A stretch of 64,000 nt of DNA from Cognatilysobacter claricitrinus (GTDB lineage Bacteria > Pseudomonadota > Gammaproteobacteria > Xanthomonadales > Xanthomonadaceae), in NCBI RefSeq assembly GCF_045866565.1, contig NZ_BAAFZV010000001.1, forward strand, positions 434,001 to 498,000, in the 5' to 3' direction. The notes under the pieces are model-generated. The model was not told where the DNA came from, searched no databases, and saw only the letters and a program-made list of their open reading frames with translations. This document shows positions 1 to 8,624 of the stretch, one piece after another. How positions within the stretch are numbered: position 1 is the first letter of the stretch; every line of letters starts with the position of its first letter. Position numbers and translations under genes: made by a program.

Positions 1-2
1 AC

Positions 3-1010
3 GCGGCCGAACCGTCCGCCACGCAGGCGGCGATCGACGCGTCCACCACCGCCATGCTCGACGGCGACGCGCCGCGCGCACTCGCCGCGCTTGCCGCCGT
101 ACCGGATGCGCAATGGAGCGGCAAGGACGCGGACTATCGCCACTGCCTGCAGCAGCGCTTCGACACGACGCCGCCGCAGGCATCGACGTCGATCAGCGAT
201 CCGCTCGCACGCGACGTGCTCGCCATCTACCAGCGCTACTGGTGGTCCGCGCTGCGCGAACCCGCCAAGCGCACGGATGCCGACGCGGTATTGCTCGCCG
301 ACCTGCGCAAGCGCATCGGCACCGACGCGGCCAAGGCCACCACGCTCGACGATCTCGACCCCATCGTCGAGCGCGATCTTGCCGCGCGCGGGTGGCACGT
401 GTTGCAGGGCGTGACGCCGCCACTGCGCGAGCTGATGCTGTGGCAGCGCCAGCAGACGCGACAGTTTGTGGTGCCGCTGCCCGACGGCGCGCAACCGGTC
501 GACGTCGATCTTCTCGACGGCTTTGCGAGTTACGGCTGGTCATCGTTCGCGCGCTGCGATCGCGGCTCCAACGGCGGTTGGACGACCGACACCCGGCTGT
601 TCGCGGTGCTGCCGCTGTACGACGGCGGCGTCGATGGCGAAGACTTCCGCGTGGTCTTCCTCGCGCATGAAGCGCAGCATTTCGCCGACAAGCACCGCTT
701 TCCGGGGCTTGCGAACTGGGAACTCGAATACCGCGCCAAGCTCGTCGAGCTCGCCATGGCCGACCGCGTGCGCGAGCGTCGCCTGCACTACTTCATGAGC
801 TCGCAGGGCGACGACCCGAGCGTGCCGCACAACTATGCGAATCGTCGCGTCATCGAAGACGTGCGGGCGAAACTTGGCGCATCGCCCGATACGGTTTCAG
901 TCACCGCGCTGCAGGCCGCCGCGCGCGACGTGCTACAAGCCGACACGCAACGCCGCCTCGCGGCAATGCATGCAACGCCCGCCGCGCCGAGTACGGGTCA
1001 GAGGATGTAA
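3..1010 (+). CDS. Hypothetical protein with HExxH motif (5' end outside window)
   Basis: I do not recognise the family. The frame is open back to the window edge, so the ATG at 54 may be internal and the true start may lie upstream. Counting from that ATG, a HEAQH motif sits at residues 205-209 in a hydrophobic-then-polar context, like the zinc-binding helix of metallopeptidases. No clear third ligand can be assigned. Codon use is the high-GC chromosomal type. Its last 13 bases overlap the 3' end of the convergent hslU gene. It could be a lipoprotein or exported protein, but the N-terminus that would show this is missing. The gene call is solid and the peptidase role is only a motif-based guess. 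Confidence 0.7.
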   Translation, partial: AAEPSATQAAIDASTTAMLDGDAPRALAALAAVPDAQWSGKDADYRHCLQQRFDTTPPQASTSISDPLARDVLAIYQRYWWSALREPAKRTDADAVLLADLRKRIGTDAAKATTLDDLDPIVERDLAARGWHVLQGVTPPLRELMLWQRQQTRQFVVPLPDGAQPVDVDLLDGFASYGWSSFARCDRGSNGGWTTDTRLFAVLPLYDGGVDGEDFRVVFLAHEAQHFADKHRFPGLANWELEYRAKLVELAMADRVRERRLHYFMSSQGDDPSVPHNYANRRVIEDVRAKLGASPDTVSVTALQAAARDVLQADTQRRLAAMHATPAAPSTGQRM

Positions 1011-2356
1011 CGCGAAAGATCCGGATCCTTCACCAGCTCGCCGAGGTGCGCGTCGACATAGGCCGCGTCGATCGTAAGCGAGTCACCGCCCCGGTCCGGC
1101 GCTTCGTAGCTCAGCGTGTCGAGCAGGCGCTCCAGCACCGTGTGCAGGCGGCGCGCGCCGATGTTTTCCTGGCGTTCGTTCACCAGCGCCGCGAGTTCGG
1201 CGAGGCGCTCCACAGCGTCCGGCGCGAATGCGAGTTCGACGCCTTCCGTGCGCATCAACTCCACGTACTGCGTGGTGAGCGACGCGCGCGGCTCGGTCAG
1301 GATCTTGACGAAGTCGTCCTTGGAGAGCGACGACAGCTCGACTCGGATCGGGAACCGGCCCTGCAATTCGGGTATGAGATCGCTGGGCTTGGCAAGGTGG
1401 AACGCGCCCGACGCGATGAACAGGATGTGGTCGGTCTTCACCGATCCGTATTTCGTCGCCACCGTGGAGCCCTCGACCAGCGGCAGCAGGTCGCGTTGCA
1501 CGCCTTCGCGTGACACGTCGCCGCCGGTCGCGCCGCTTTCGCCGCGCTTGGCGATCTTGTCGATCTCGTCGATGAAGACGATGCCGTGCTGCTCGCAGGC
1601 TTCGATCGCCGCGTCGCGCACGTCCTCCTCGTCGACGAGCTTCGCCGCTTCCTCCTCGACCAGCTGCGAACGCGCGGCCGCGATCGCAAGGCTGCGACGA
1701 TGCGTCTTCGCACCGGCCACCTGCGAGAACATCTGCCGAAGCTGCTGGCCCATCTCCTCCATGCCCGGCGGCGCCATGATGTCGACGCCGACGTTCACCG
1801 CTGTCTCGATCTCGATCTCGCGCTCGTCCAGCGCGCCCGTGCGCAACTGCTTGCGCAGCTTGCTGCGCGTGGCGTCGTACTTCTTCTGCTCGTCCGCGTC
1901 GTCCTGGTGCGCCTGCGTGTCCTCGAAGCCGAACACGGGCCCCTTCTCGCGACGCGGCAACAACGCATCGAGGATGCGTTCCTCCGCGCGCTCCTCGGCC
2001 TGCGTGCGCACGCGCGTCTTGGCCTGCTCGCGATACATCTTGACCGCGGTGTCGGCGAGGTCGCGCACGATCTGCTCGACATCCTTGCCGACGTAGCCGA
2101 CCTCGGTGAAGCGCGTGGCTTCGACCTTCACGAACGGCGCGTTCGCGAGCGTGGCGAGGCGGCGCGCGATCTCGGTCTTGCCGACGCCGGTCGGGCCGAT
2201 CATCAGGATGTTCTTCGGCATCACTTCGTTGCGCAGCTCCGGCTCGAGCTGCATGCGCCGCCAGCGGTTGCGCAGCGCGATGGCGACTGCGCGCTTGGCG
2301 TCGTGCTGGCCGACGATGTGGCGGTCGAGTTCCTGCACGATCTCGCGCGGGGTCAT
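998..2356 (-). CDS. hslU: ATP-dependent protease ATPase subunit HslU
   Basis: HslU is the AAA+ unfoldase that forms a hexamer, docks on the HslV peptidase and feeds it substrates in the cytoplasm. The protein is 452 residues from the ATG at 2356, the usual family length. It begins MTPREIVQELDRHIVGQ, has Walker A GPTGVGKT at residues 54-61, Walker B FIDEID near residue 260, and ends in the short hydrophobic tail RYIL that inserts into HslV. The frame stays open about 100 codons further upstream, but that stretch is arginine-rich, unlike HslU, and runs back into hslV, so it is rejected. hslV lies 77 bp upstream on the same strand, forming the standard hslVU operon. Confidence 0.97.
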   Translation of the reverse strand: MTPREIVQELDRHIVGQHDAKRAVAIALRNRWRRMQLEPELRNEVMPKNILMIGPTGVGKTEIARRLATLANAPFVKVEATRFTEVGYVGKDVEQIVRDLADTAVKMYREQAKTRVRTQAEERAEERILDALLPRREKGPVFGFEDTQAHQDDADEQKKYDATRSKLRKQLRTGALDEREIEIETAVNVGVDIMAPPGMEEMGQQLRQMFSQVAGAKTHRRSLAIAAARSQLVEEEAAKLVDEEDVRDAAIEACEQHGIVFIDEIDKIAKRGESGATGGDVSREGVQRDLLPLVEGSTVATKYGSVKTDHILFIASGAFHLAKPSDLIPELQGRFPIRVELSSLSKDDFVKILTEPRASLTTQYVELMRTEGVELAFAPDAVERLAELAALVNERQENIGARRLHTVLERLLDTLSYEAPDRGGDSLTIDAAYVDAHLGELVKDPDLSRYIL

Positions 2357-2433
2357 GGTGGCGCTGCTGGTGTCGGGCTTCACGGGAATGAGCGATCCGG
2401 AATTCGGGGTGGGCGGAGGTCGGCGCGACGCGC

Positions 2434-2985
2434 TCAGATCTCTTCGACGACGATGTTGCGATTGGTGTAGATGCAGACGTCGCCGGCGATGTTCAACGCC
2501 TCGGTGACGATGTCGCGCGCTTCGAGCGCGGTGTGGCCGATCAACGCGCGCGCGGCCGACAGCGCGTACGCGCCACCCGAACCGATCGCCACGATGCCGT
2601 CCTCCGGCTCGATCACATCGCCGGTACCGGACACGATCAGCGACGTTTCCTTGTCGGCGACGCACAGCAATGCTTCGAGCTTTCCGAGGCGACGCTCGGT
2701 GCGCCAGTCCTTGGCCATCTCGACCGCCGCGCGCGTCAGCTGGCCGTGCTTCTCCAGCTTGGCTTCGAACAGCTCGAACAGCGTGAACGCATCGGCGGCC
2801 GCACCCGCGAAACCCGCGAGCACCTGGCCGTCGCGACCGAGTCGTCGCACCTTGCGCGCGTTGGCTTTCATCACGGTGTTGCCGAGCGTGACCTGGCCGT
2901 CGCCGCCGACGGCGACATGGCCATTGCGACGCACCGACAGGATGGTCGTCGCGTGGAAGACGTTGGGATTCTGGCTGGGGTCCAT
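2434..2985 (-). CDS. hslV: ATP-dependent protease peptidase subunit HslV
   Basis: HslV is the threonine peptidase of the HslUV protease. The protein has 183 residues. The conserved TTILSVRRNGHV block, whose first Thr is the catalytic nucleophile in Escherichia coli once Met is removed, starts here at residue 13, behind an extension MDPSQNPNVFHA. The nucleophile must therefore be freed by cleavage of a 12-residue propeptide. I recall the same extension in xanthomonad HslV proteins. GDGQVTLGNTVMK and the GSGG loop near the C-terminal third are intact. It is followed by hslU on the same strand. Confidence 0.96.
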   Translation of the reverse strand: MDPSQNPNVFHATTILSVRRNGHVAVGGDGQVTLGNTVMKANARKVRRLGRDGQVLAGFAGAAADAFTLFELFEAKLEKHGQLTRAAVEMAKDWRTERRLGKLEALLCVADKETSLIVSGTGDVIEPEDGIVAIGSGGAYALSAARALIGHTALEARDIVTEALNIAGDVCIYTNRNIVVEEI

Positions 2986-3068
2986 GCGGTCTCCGGAGCG
3001 GACCGCGGACGCGGTCGGTTACCGGCAGCGCCGGCGTTCAACGGAGATGAGGGTCGCCCGTGCGGTGT

Positions 3069-4004
3069 TCAAGCGCTGTCGTCGGGCGTCTCGGCCTTGC
3101 GCCGCCGAGCGCGCGGGTGCGCGGCGTCGTAGACCTTCGCGAGGTGCTGGTAGTCGAGATGCGTGTAGATCTGCGTGGTCGAGAGGTCCGCGTGGCCGAG
3201 CAGTTCCTGCACGCCGCGAAGGTCGCCGGAGGATTCGAGGATGTGGCTGGCGAACGAGTGCCGCAGCATGTGCGGGTGCACCTGCTTGAACAGTCCCTGC
3301 CGTTCGGCGAGCTGACGCACGCGCAGCTGCACCGCGCGCGTGGTGATGGGTGCGCCGCCGCGGCCCGGGAACACGGCATCGTCGGATTTCGCGCCGGTGG
3401 ATGCGCGCCAGTCGATGAGCGCCGCGCGCGCATGCGAACCGATCGGCACGGTGCGCTCGCGCCGGCCCTTGCCGTGCACGGTCACGAGGCTGTCGTCGAG
3501 GTCGATCTGCGCCCAGCGCAGGCCGCACAGTTCCGACACGCGCAGGCCGGACGAATAGAACAGTTCGAGCAGTGCGCGATCGCGCAGGCCGAGCGGTGCG
3601 TCGACCGGCGTTTCGACCAGCGTCTTCGCTTCGTCCGGGTCGAGCACGCGTGGCAGTTTGCGCGGCGCTTTCGGCGCACGCAGGCCGGCGACGGGATTCG
3701 CGGCGATATGCGCGTGGCGCAGCATCCAGCCGAAGTAGCTGCGACACGCGGACAGCCGCCGTTGCAACGTTTTCGGCGCACAGCCGCGGCGGTGTTCGTC
3801 GGCGATGAACGCGCGCAGGTGTTCGCCGTCGAGTGCTTCGATCGCGATCGATCGCGGCGTGGTCCATGCGACCAGCGACGTCAGGTCGCGGCGATACGCA
3901 TCCAGCGTGTGCACGGACACCTGGCGTTCGCCCGCGAGATGCGCGAGGAACGCATCGACGGACGCCGGCATCGCGACGTCCGCGGTGGCGACGTCAGTCG
4001 ACAT
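3069..4004 (-). CDS. xerC: Site-specific tyrosine recombinase XerC
   Basis: XerC acts with XerD at dif to resolve chromosome dimers. The protein is 311 residues, the usual size, with an N-terminal SAM-like core-binding domain (about 15-105) and a C-terminal catalytic domain. All catalytic residues are visible: R155 (GLRVSEL), K179 (HGKG), H245 and R248 (HPHMLRHS), H271 (LGHAD) and Y280 (QIYTHLD). The start lies 11 bases inside the 3' end of the upstream DUF484 gene, which suggests translational coupling. The order dapF-DUF484-xerC is the conserved gammaproteobacterial arrangement, which separates this gene from xerD and phage integrases. Confidence 0.96.
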   Translation of the reverse strand: MSTDVATADVAMPASVDAFLAHLAGERQVSVHTLDAYRRDLTSLVAWTTPRSIAIEALDGEHLRAFIADEHRRGCAPKTLQRRLSACRSYFGWMLRHAHIAANPVAGLRAPKAPRKLPRVLDPDEAKTLVETPVDAPLGLRDRALLELFYSSGLRVSELCGLRWAQIDLDDSLVTVHGKGRRERTVPIGSHARAALIDWRASTGAKSDDAVFPGRGGAPITTRAVQLRVRQLAERQGLFKQVHPHMLRHSFASHILESSGDLRGVQELLGHADLSTTQIYTHLDYQHLAKVYDAAHPRARRRKAETPDDSA

Positions 4005-4668
4005 ACCTCGACAGCGCCGCGCCGAGCGACTCGCCCATCATGCGCAGGAACAGCGTGCCCATGCCGGGATAGAAACGGTTGGGATCGCGGCTGCCGACCG
4101 CGATCATGGCGAAGCCCTGCGCCGAGAACAGCGCGGTGGACTGCGCATCGTCGACGCGATCGCCGTACAGCACGTCCTGCTTTGCCGGCTGCAGGCGACC
4201 GCACAGCGGTTCGTCGCCCGCGAGGAAATCGGCGAACGGCTTGAAGCGCATGTCGCCGGGGCCGATCACGTCGAGCCAGTCGCCGGCTTCGACGCCGTCG
4301 ATCGGCTTGAGCAGCACGATGCGCACGAGGTCGCCGCTGAAATCCTCGGCGAGCGACGCCGCCATTGCGCGCAGCGTGTCCGCCGCGTTCGTCTGCCGCA
4401 TCAGCCCCAGCGTGAGCTGGTGGATGCGCACCGACAGGCGTTCGTTTTCCTGCGCGTTCGCGAACAGTTCCTGCAGCCGACGCGTGAGTTCGCGGTTCTT
4501 CTCGCGCAGCACTTCGAGCTGGTAGCTCGCCAGCGACGCGGCCGGGCCCGATTCGCGCGGCACCACCAGCGACGCGGCGAGGTCCGGGAACTGCCGCAGG
4601 AAGTCGGGATGCCGCCGCAGCCACGTCGCGACTTCGTGCGCGCCGAGTTTTTCGCTGGTGTCAGTCAT
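3994..4668 (-). CDS. DUF484 family protein
   Basis: This is a cytoplasmic protein of unknown role with a GAF-like fold, nearly always encoded between dapF and xerC. The ATG at 4668 is chosen because it forms an ATGA overlap with the dapF stop and gives 224 residues, the normal family length. A longer upstream reading would run antisense-like sequence through dapF. An N-terminal segment rich in Arg, Leu and Glu (LEVLREKNRELTRRLQEL) looks like a coiled coil, followed by the GAF-like half ending in a RFYPGMGT motif typical of DUF484. It is co-transcribed with dapF and xerC. Confidence 0.93.
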   Translation of the reverse strand: MTDTSEKLGAHEVATWLRRHPDFLRQFPDLAASLVVPRESGPAASLASYQLEVLREKNRELTRRLQELFANAQENERLSVRIHQLTLGLMRQTNAADTLRAMAASLAEDFSGDLVRIVLLKPIDGVEAGDWLDVIGPGDMRFKPFADFLAGDEPLCGRLQPAKQDVLYGDRVDDAQSTALFSAQGFAMIAVGSRDPNRFYPGMGTLFLRMMGESLGAALSRYVD

Positions 4669-5501
4669 TCGAGCCAATCTCCTTCGAAAACGAATGCCGC
4701 CGGGCCGGTCATCGCGACGGACGCGTCGTCGTCCGGCCACTCGATGCGCAACGTGCCGCCAGGCAGCGCGATGTCGACCGCGCGCTCGATCCAGCCACGA
4801 CGCATCGCGGTCACCGCCGCCGCGCAGGCGCCGCTGCCGCAAGCCAGCGTTTCGCCGACGCCGCGCTCGAACACGCGCAGGCGCAGATGGGTGCGATCGA
4901 CGACCTGCACGACGCCGACGTTCACGGAATCGGGAAACGCGGCGCTGGCCTGCAAGGCCGGGCCGAGTGTTTCGACCGGTGCGGTGTCGACATCGTCGAC
5001 GCGGACCACCGCGTGCGGGTTGCCCATCGATACGGCGGAAAAACGGACGGCGCGACCATCGATGTCAACGCCGTACTCGTCCGCGACGTCAAAACCGGCG
5101 AGCGGAACGTCCGCCGGATCGAAGCGCGGGCGGCCCATGTCGAGGCGCACGCGATCGGCGTCGACGAACTCGACGGCATGGCGACCGGCGGGGCTGGTGA
5201 CTTCGAAGCGATCGGCGAGTGGCGTCCCGCGCGCGGTCGCATCGCGACGCAGCCACGCGGCGACACAGCGCGCGCCATTGCCGCACTGGCCGGCGCGGCT
5301 GCCGTCGGCGTTGAAGATGCCGTAGCGCGCGACCACGCCGGGTGCGTCGGCGGGTTCGATGGTCAGGATCTGGTCGCAGCCGACGCCGGTGTGGCGGTCG
5401 GCGATCGCGCGGCACAGGGCCGGCGACGGTGGATCGCGGCCGTCGCGCAGGTCGAGCACGACGAAGTCGTTGCCCGCGCCGTGCATCTTGGAAAACCGCA
5501 T
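4665..5501 (-). CDS. dapF: Diaminopimelate epimerase DapF
   Basis: DapF interconverts LL- and meso-diaminopimelate in the lysine and peptidoglycan pathway, without cofactor, using two cysteines. The 278-residue protein has both active-site cysteines: C73 in GQCGNGARC and C221 in LACGSGACAA. The N-terminus MRFSKMHGAGNDF is the family signature and fixes the start. The stop overlaps the DUF484 start (ATGA). The lipoprotein gene lptM lies 4 bases upstream, so lptM-dapF-DUF484-xerC look like one transcript. Confidence 0.97.
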   Translation of the reverse strand: MRFSKMHGAGNDFVVLDLRDGRDPPSPALCRAIADRHTGVGCDQILTIEPADAPGVVARYGIFNADGSRAGQCGNGARCVAAWLRRDATARGTPLADRFEVTSPAGRHAVEFVDADRVRLDMGRPRFDPADVPLAGFDVADEYGVDIDGRAVRFSAVSMGNPHAVVRVDDVDTAPVETLGPALQASAAFPDSVNVGVVQVVDRTHLRLRVFERGVGETLACGSGACAAAVTAMRRGWIERAVDIALPGGTLRIEWPDDDASVAMTGPAAFVFEGDWLE

Positions 5502-5505
5502 GGCG

Positions 5506-5748
5506 TTATCGCTGCGGTGTCGGGCTCGGCGGCGGCGGGGCGTCGCCCGCGTCGGTACCGTTGCCCTGCGGCGGCGTCGCGTTCTGCGTGTCGTTCAGCG
5601 TCTCCGGCGTCGGCGGTGTGGCCGGCGGCGACTCGGCGGGCGGCGCCTGTTCGGGCGGCGGCGCGGTCGGCAGGATCAGCGGGCCCTTGTTGCCGCAGGC
5701 GGCCAGACCGAGGGACAGGAGGGCGACGACGAGGATTCGGGGCTTCAT
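5506..5748 (-). CDS. lptM: LptM/YifL-like small lipoprotein
   Basis: This is an 80-residue lipoprotein of the LptM (formerly YifL) family, which assists assembly of the LptDE lipopolysaccharide translocon at the outer membrane. A short signal peptide ends in the lipobox LAAC, giving mature Cys18, followed directly by GNKGPL, the family hallmark. The remainder is a low-complexity Pro/Ala/Thr tail. The position immediately upstream of dapF is the conserved location of this gene in gammaproteobacteria. The tail is longer and more proline-rich than in E. coli, so the identification rests on the N-terminal third and the context. Confidence 0.85.
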   Translation of the reverse strand: MKPRILVVALLSLGLAACGNKGPLILPTAPPPEQAPPAESPPATPPTPETLNDTQNATPPQGNGTDAGDAPPPPSPTPQR

Positions 5749-5785
5749 GCGGCGAGTGTAGCGCGTGGCCGCGACGCCTCCGTGC

Positions 5786-6280
5786 TCACGCCGACGCGGG
5801 CATCACCACCACGCCATCGCGACGGCCGCGAAGGGCGCGTCGCGCGGCCAAGGCGATCGGCACGCCGAACAGCAGCGTGTGCGAGGCGAGGTCGAGCACC
5901 GTCGCCAGCGGCTTGAACGTGACCGGGCGCGGATAGGCCGACAGCGGCAACACCGCGAGCCGCATCACCAGGAACACGACCACGCCGAACGCAATGCCGG
6001 CGACGAGCGGGTGCGTGACCAGCGCCGGCATGCGCCGTGCGGCGAACAGGAACAACCCCGCCCACAGCAACGCGAGTCCGAAATGCGAGACGAGGCCAAT
6101 CGCCGCGGTCGACAGGCCACCTTCGTAGGCCGCGTTGCCCAGCCAGCCACTGGCGATGGTCTGCAGCACGCGTTCCGGGCCGACACCGTTGGCACCGGCG
6201 AAGCAGAGCGCGAAGGTCAGGTCGAGCAGACCGGCGAGCAGGCCGCCGGCAAGGATCGGGCGCAGGGACGGCTTGGACAT
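5786..6280 (-). CDS. Small integral membrane protein, unknown function
   Basis: A protein of 164 residues from the ATG at 6280, preceded by a GGAG-type ribosome binding site. Four hydrophobic segments are evident at roughly residues 8-30, 58-80, 87-110 and 125-148, with a positively charged C-terminal end (ARRALRGRR). I cannot assign a family from memory. The frame is open further upstream, but that part is arginine-rich and antisense-like. It sits between ptrB and lptM on the same strand, about 100 bp from ptrB, and could be co-transcribed with either. Confidence 0.75.
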   Translation of the reverse strand: MSKPSLRPILAGGLLAGLLDLTFALCFAGANGVGPERVLQTIASGWLGNAAYEGGLSTAAIGLVSHFGLALLWAGLFLFAARRMPALVTHPLVAGIAFGVVVFLVMRLAVLPLSAYPRPVTFKPLATVLDLASHTLLFGVPIALAARRALRGRRDGVVVMPASA

Positions 6281-6377
6281 CGGGCACTCCGCGGTCGGCG
6301 AAACGATGCGCCACCCTGCCATCGCGAACGAGTCGGCGGCGACCGTGCGTCGGGTCGCCGCGCGTTGCGTCGTCGCG

Positions 6378-8546
6378 TTACTTGGTCGCGGGTTCCGCCA
6401 CGCCGAGGCGGTCGAGCGCGAACGCGTACATCTCGGCGAGTTCGCGGTAACGACGGAAGCGCCCCGACTTGCCGCCGTGGCCCGCATCCATGTTGGTGCG
6501 GAACAGCACCGGCGCGTCGGCGGTGTTGAGATCGCGCAGGCGGGCGACGTACTTCGCCGGCTCCCAGTACTGCACCTGCGAATCCCACAGCCCGGTGCCG
6601 ACGAACATCGCCGGATAGGCCTGCTTCGACAGGTTGTCGTAGGGCGAGTACGACAGCATGTAGTCGTAGAAGTCCTTCTTCTCCGGATTGCCCCACTCGT
6701 CGTATTCGTTGGTGGTGAGCGGGATGGTCGGGTCGAGCATCGTCGTCACCACGTCCACGAACGGCACCTGCGAGAGGATCAGGCGGTATTTGTCCGGCGC
6801 CATGTTCGAGATCGCGCCCATCAGCAGGCCACCGGCGCTGCCACCGTACGCGGCGACGCGATCCTTCGCGGCGTAGCCCTCTTTCACCAGCACGTCGGTG
6901 ACGTCGATGAAGTCGGTGAAGGTGTTCTTCTTGTTGAACAGCTTGCCCGCCTCGTACCAGCGACGCCCCATCTCCTCGCCACCGCGGATGTGCGCAATCG
7001 CGTAGACCATGCCGCGGTCGAGCAGGCTCACCACCGGCAGGTTGAAGTTCGGGTCCATCGACGCGCCGTAACTGCCGTAGCCGTACTGCAGCAGCGCGGC
7101 GGTGCCGTCCTTCCTGAAGCCCTTGCGATAGACGATCGACACCGGGATCTTGGTGCCATCGCGCGCGGTGGCCCACACGCGTTCGGTGACGTACTTCGAT
7201 GCGTCGAAGCCGATCACCGGTTGCTGCTTGAGCAACGTGCGCTCGTTCGTCCGCACGTTCACTTCGTACGTCGTCGCCGGGGTGGTGAGCGAGGTGTAGG
7301 TATAGCGCAGCCAGTCCGTCTCGGGCTCGGCGTTCGTCGACAGGCCCATGCTGTACGCCGGCTCGTCGGCCTTGACGTAGTCCTGCGTGCCGTCCGCCTT
7401 CAGCACGCGCAGGCGCTCGAGGCCGTCGGAGCGTTCGGCGATGACGGTGAAGTCGCGGAACAGCTCGAAGTCGTCGATGAAGACGTCGTCGCTGGTGGCG
7501 ATCCACTCCTTCCATTCCTTGCGCGAACGCGCGTCGGTCGGCGCCGTCATCAGCTTGAAGTTCTTGGCGCCCGCCTCGTTCGTGCGGATCACCCAGCGGC
7601 CGTCGTAATGGTCGGCGCTGTATTCAACGTCGCGCTCCCGCGGCGCGAGCACGAAGAACTCCTTCGGATCCGCGGCCGGCGCGCAGCGCATTTCGTCGGA
7701 GACGGTGCTGCTCATCGAGATGCAGATGAAGCGGTCGTCGCGTGTGCGCTCGATGCCCATGTAGAAGCTGTCGTCTTCTTCCTCGTAGACGACGGGATCG
7801 TTCGCGACCGGCGTGCCCAGTACGTGCTTCTTCACGCGAACGGTGAGCAGCGTTTCCGGGTCGTTCTCGATGTAGAAGACGGTGCGGTTGTCGTCGGCCC
7901 AGACGATGTCGGGCGACACGCCATGGATCTCGTCGGGATAGACCTCGCCGGTCTCGATGTTCTTGAACCGCACGATGTACTGGCGGCGGCCGACCGTGTC
8001 GTCAGCGTAGGCGAGCAGGCGGTTGTCCTCGCTGACCTCGTAGATGCCGACGCTGTAGTAGTCGTGGCCGTGCGCGAGCGCGCTGACGTCGAGCAGCACC
8101 TGCTCGTCGGCGAAGTCGCCGGCGTCGTTCGCCTGCTGGATCGACGCGGCGCTCAGGCCCTGCGCGTCTCGGCGTCGCGCATGCACCGGATAGTCCTTGC
8201 CGGGCTCGAAGCGCGAGTAGTACCACCAGCCCTTGTGACGGAACGGCACCGAGCTGTCGTCCTGCTTGATGCGGCCCACGATCTCGTCGTACAGGCGATC
8301 CTCGAGCGGCTTGAGTGGCTGCATGTACGCGTCGACGTAGGCGTTCTCGGCCTTGAGGTAGTCGAGCATCTCGGGGTTCTTGCGCTTGTCGTCGCGCAGC
8401 CAGTAGTACTCGTCCTGCCGCTCGGCGCCGAACGGCGTTTTCACGACGTGCGGCTTTTTCGCGGCGTCGGGTGCGGCGGGCAGGTCTGCGGCGTGATTCG
8501 TCGTCGTCATGAGCGCGAGGGCCAGGAACGTCAGGAAGGCGCGCAT
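6378..8546 (-). CDS. Exported S9A peptidase, oligopeptidase B-like
   Basis: A 722-residue serine peptidase of the prolyl oligopeptidase family, closest in motifs to oligopeptidase B (PtrB), which cuts short peptides after basic residues. An N-terminal signal peptide (MRAFLTFLALALMTTTNHAA) suggests export to the periplasm or outside, unlike classical cytoplasmic PtrB. A beta-propeller region precedes the alpha/beta-hydrolase domain. The nucleophile is Ser570 in GGSAGG, the aspartate lies in GLWDSQVQYWEP and the histidine in DAGHGG. IRGGEEMGRRWYEAGK matches the PtrB signature, and the pair of acidic residues that give PtrB its Arg/Lys preference cannot be confirmed by eye. A second S9 gene lies upstream on the same strand but behind a terminator, so the two are separate transcripts. 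Confidence 0.9.
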   Translation of the reverse strand: MRAFLTFLALALMTTTNHAADLPAAPDAAKKPHVVKTPFGAERQDEYYWLRDDKRKNPEMLDYLKAENAYVDAYMQPLKPLEDRLYDEIVGRIKQDDSSVPFRHKGWWYYSRFEPGKDYPVHARRRDAQGLSAASIQQANDAGDFADEQVLLDVSALAHGHDYYSVGIYEVSEDNRLLAYADDTVGRRQYIVRFKNIETGEVYPDEIHGVSPDIVWADDNRTVFYIENDPETLLTVRVKKHVLGTPVANDPVVYEEEDDSFYMGIERTRDDRFICISMSSTVSDEMRCAPAADPKEFFVLAPRERDVEYSADHYDGRWVIRTNEAGAKNFKLMTAPTDARSRKEWKEWIATSDDVFIDDFELFRDFTVIAERSDGLERLRVLKADGTQDYVKADEPAYSMGLSTNAEPETDWLRYTYTSLTTPATTYEVNVRTNERTLLKQQPVIGFDASKYVTERVWATARDGTKIPVSIVYRKGFRKDGTAALLQYGYGSYGASMDPNFNLPVVSLLDRGMVYAIAHIRGGEEMGRRWYEAGKLFNKKNTFTDFIDVTDVLVKEGYAAKDRVAAYGGSAGGLLMGAISNMAPDKYRLILSQVPFVDVVTTMLDPTIPLTTNEYDEWGNPEKKDFYDYMLSYSPYDNLSKQAYPAMFVGTGLWDSQVQYWEPAKYVARLRDLNTADAPVLFRTNMDAGHGGKSGRFRRYRELAEMYAFALDRLGVAEPATK

Positions 8547-8561
8547 TGTGCGGGTCCTTTC

Positions 8562-8595
8562 GACAAAGAAAAGAAAAGGCCGCCCGAAGGCGGCC
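8562..8595 (-). terminator. Rho-independent terminator after the second S9 peptidase
   Basis: A perfect 7-bp GC stem (GGCCGCC / GGCGGCC, 8578-8595) with a TTCG loop on the minus strand, followed by a T-rich tract read as TTTTCTTTTCTTT. It lies 30 bp downstream of the stop of the gene at 8625-10727 and just before ptrB, separating the two transcripts. Confidence 0.9.
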
Positions 8596-8624
8596 GTACG
8601 GTTATCCGGTTTCGCGCGGGGCCG

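Noticed and set aside
2357..2665. A 103-residue N-terminal extension of HslU
   Set aside because: The extension is Arg/His-rich, overlaps hslV and is absent from the family. The start at 2356 gives the correct N-terminus.
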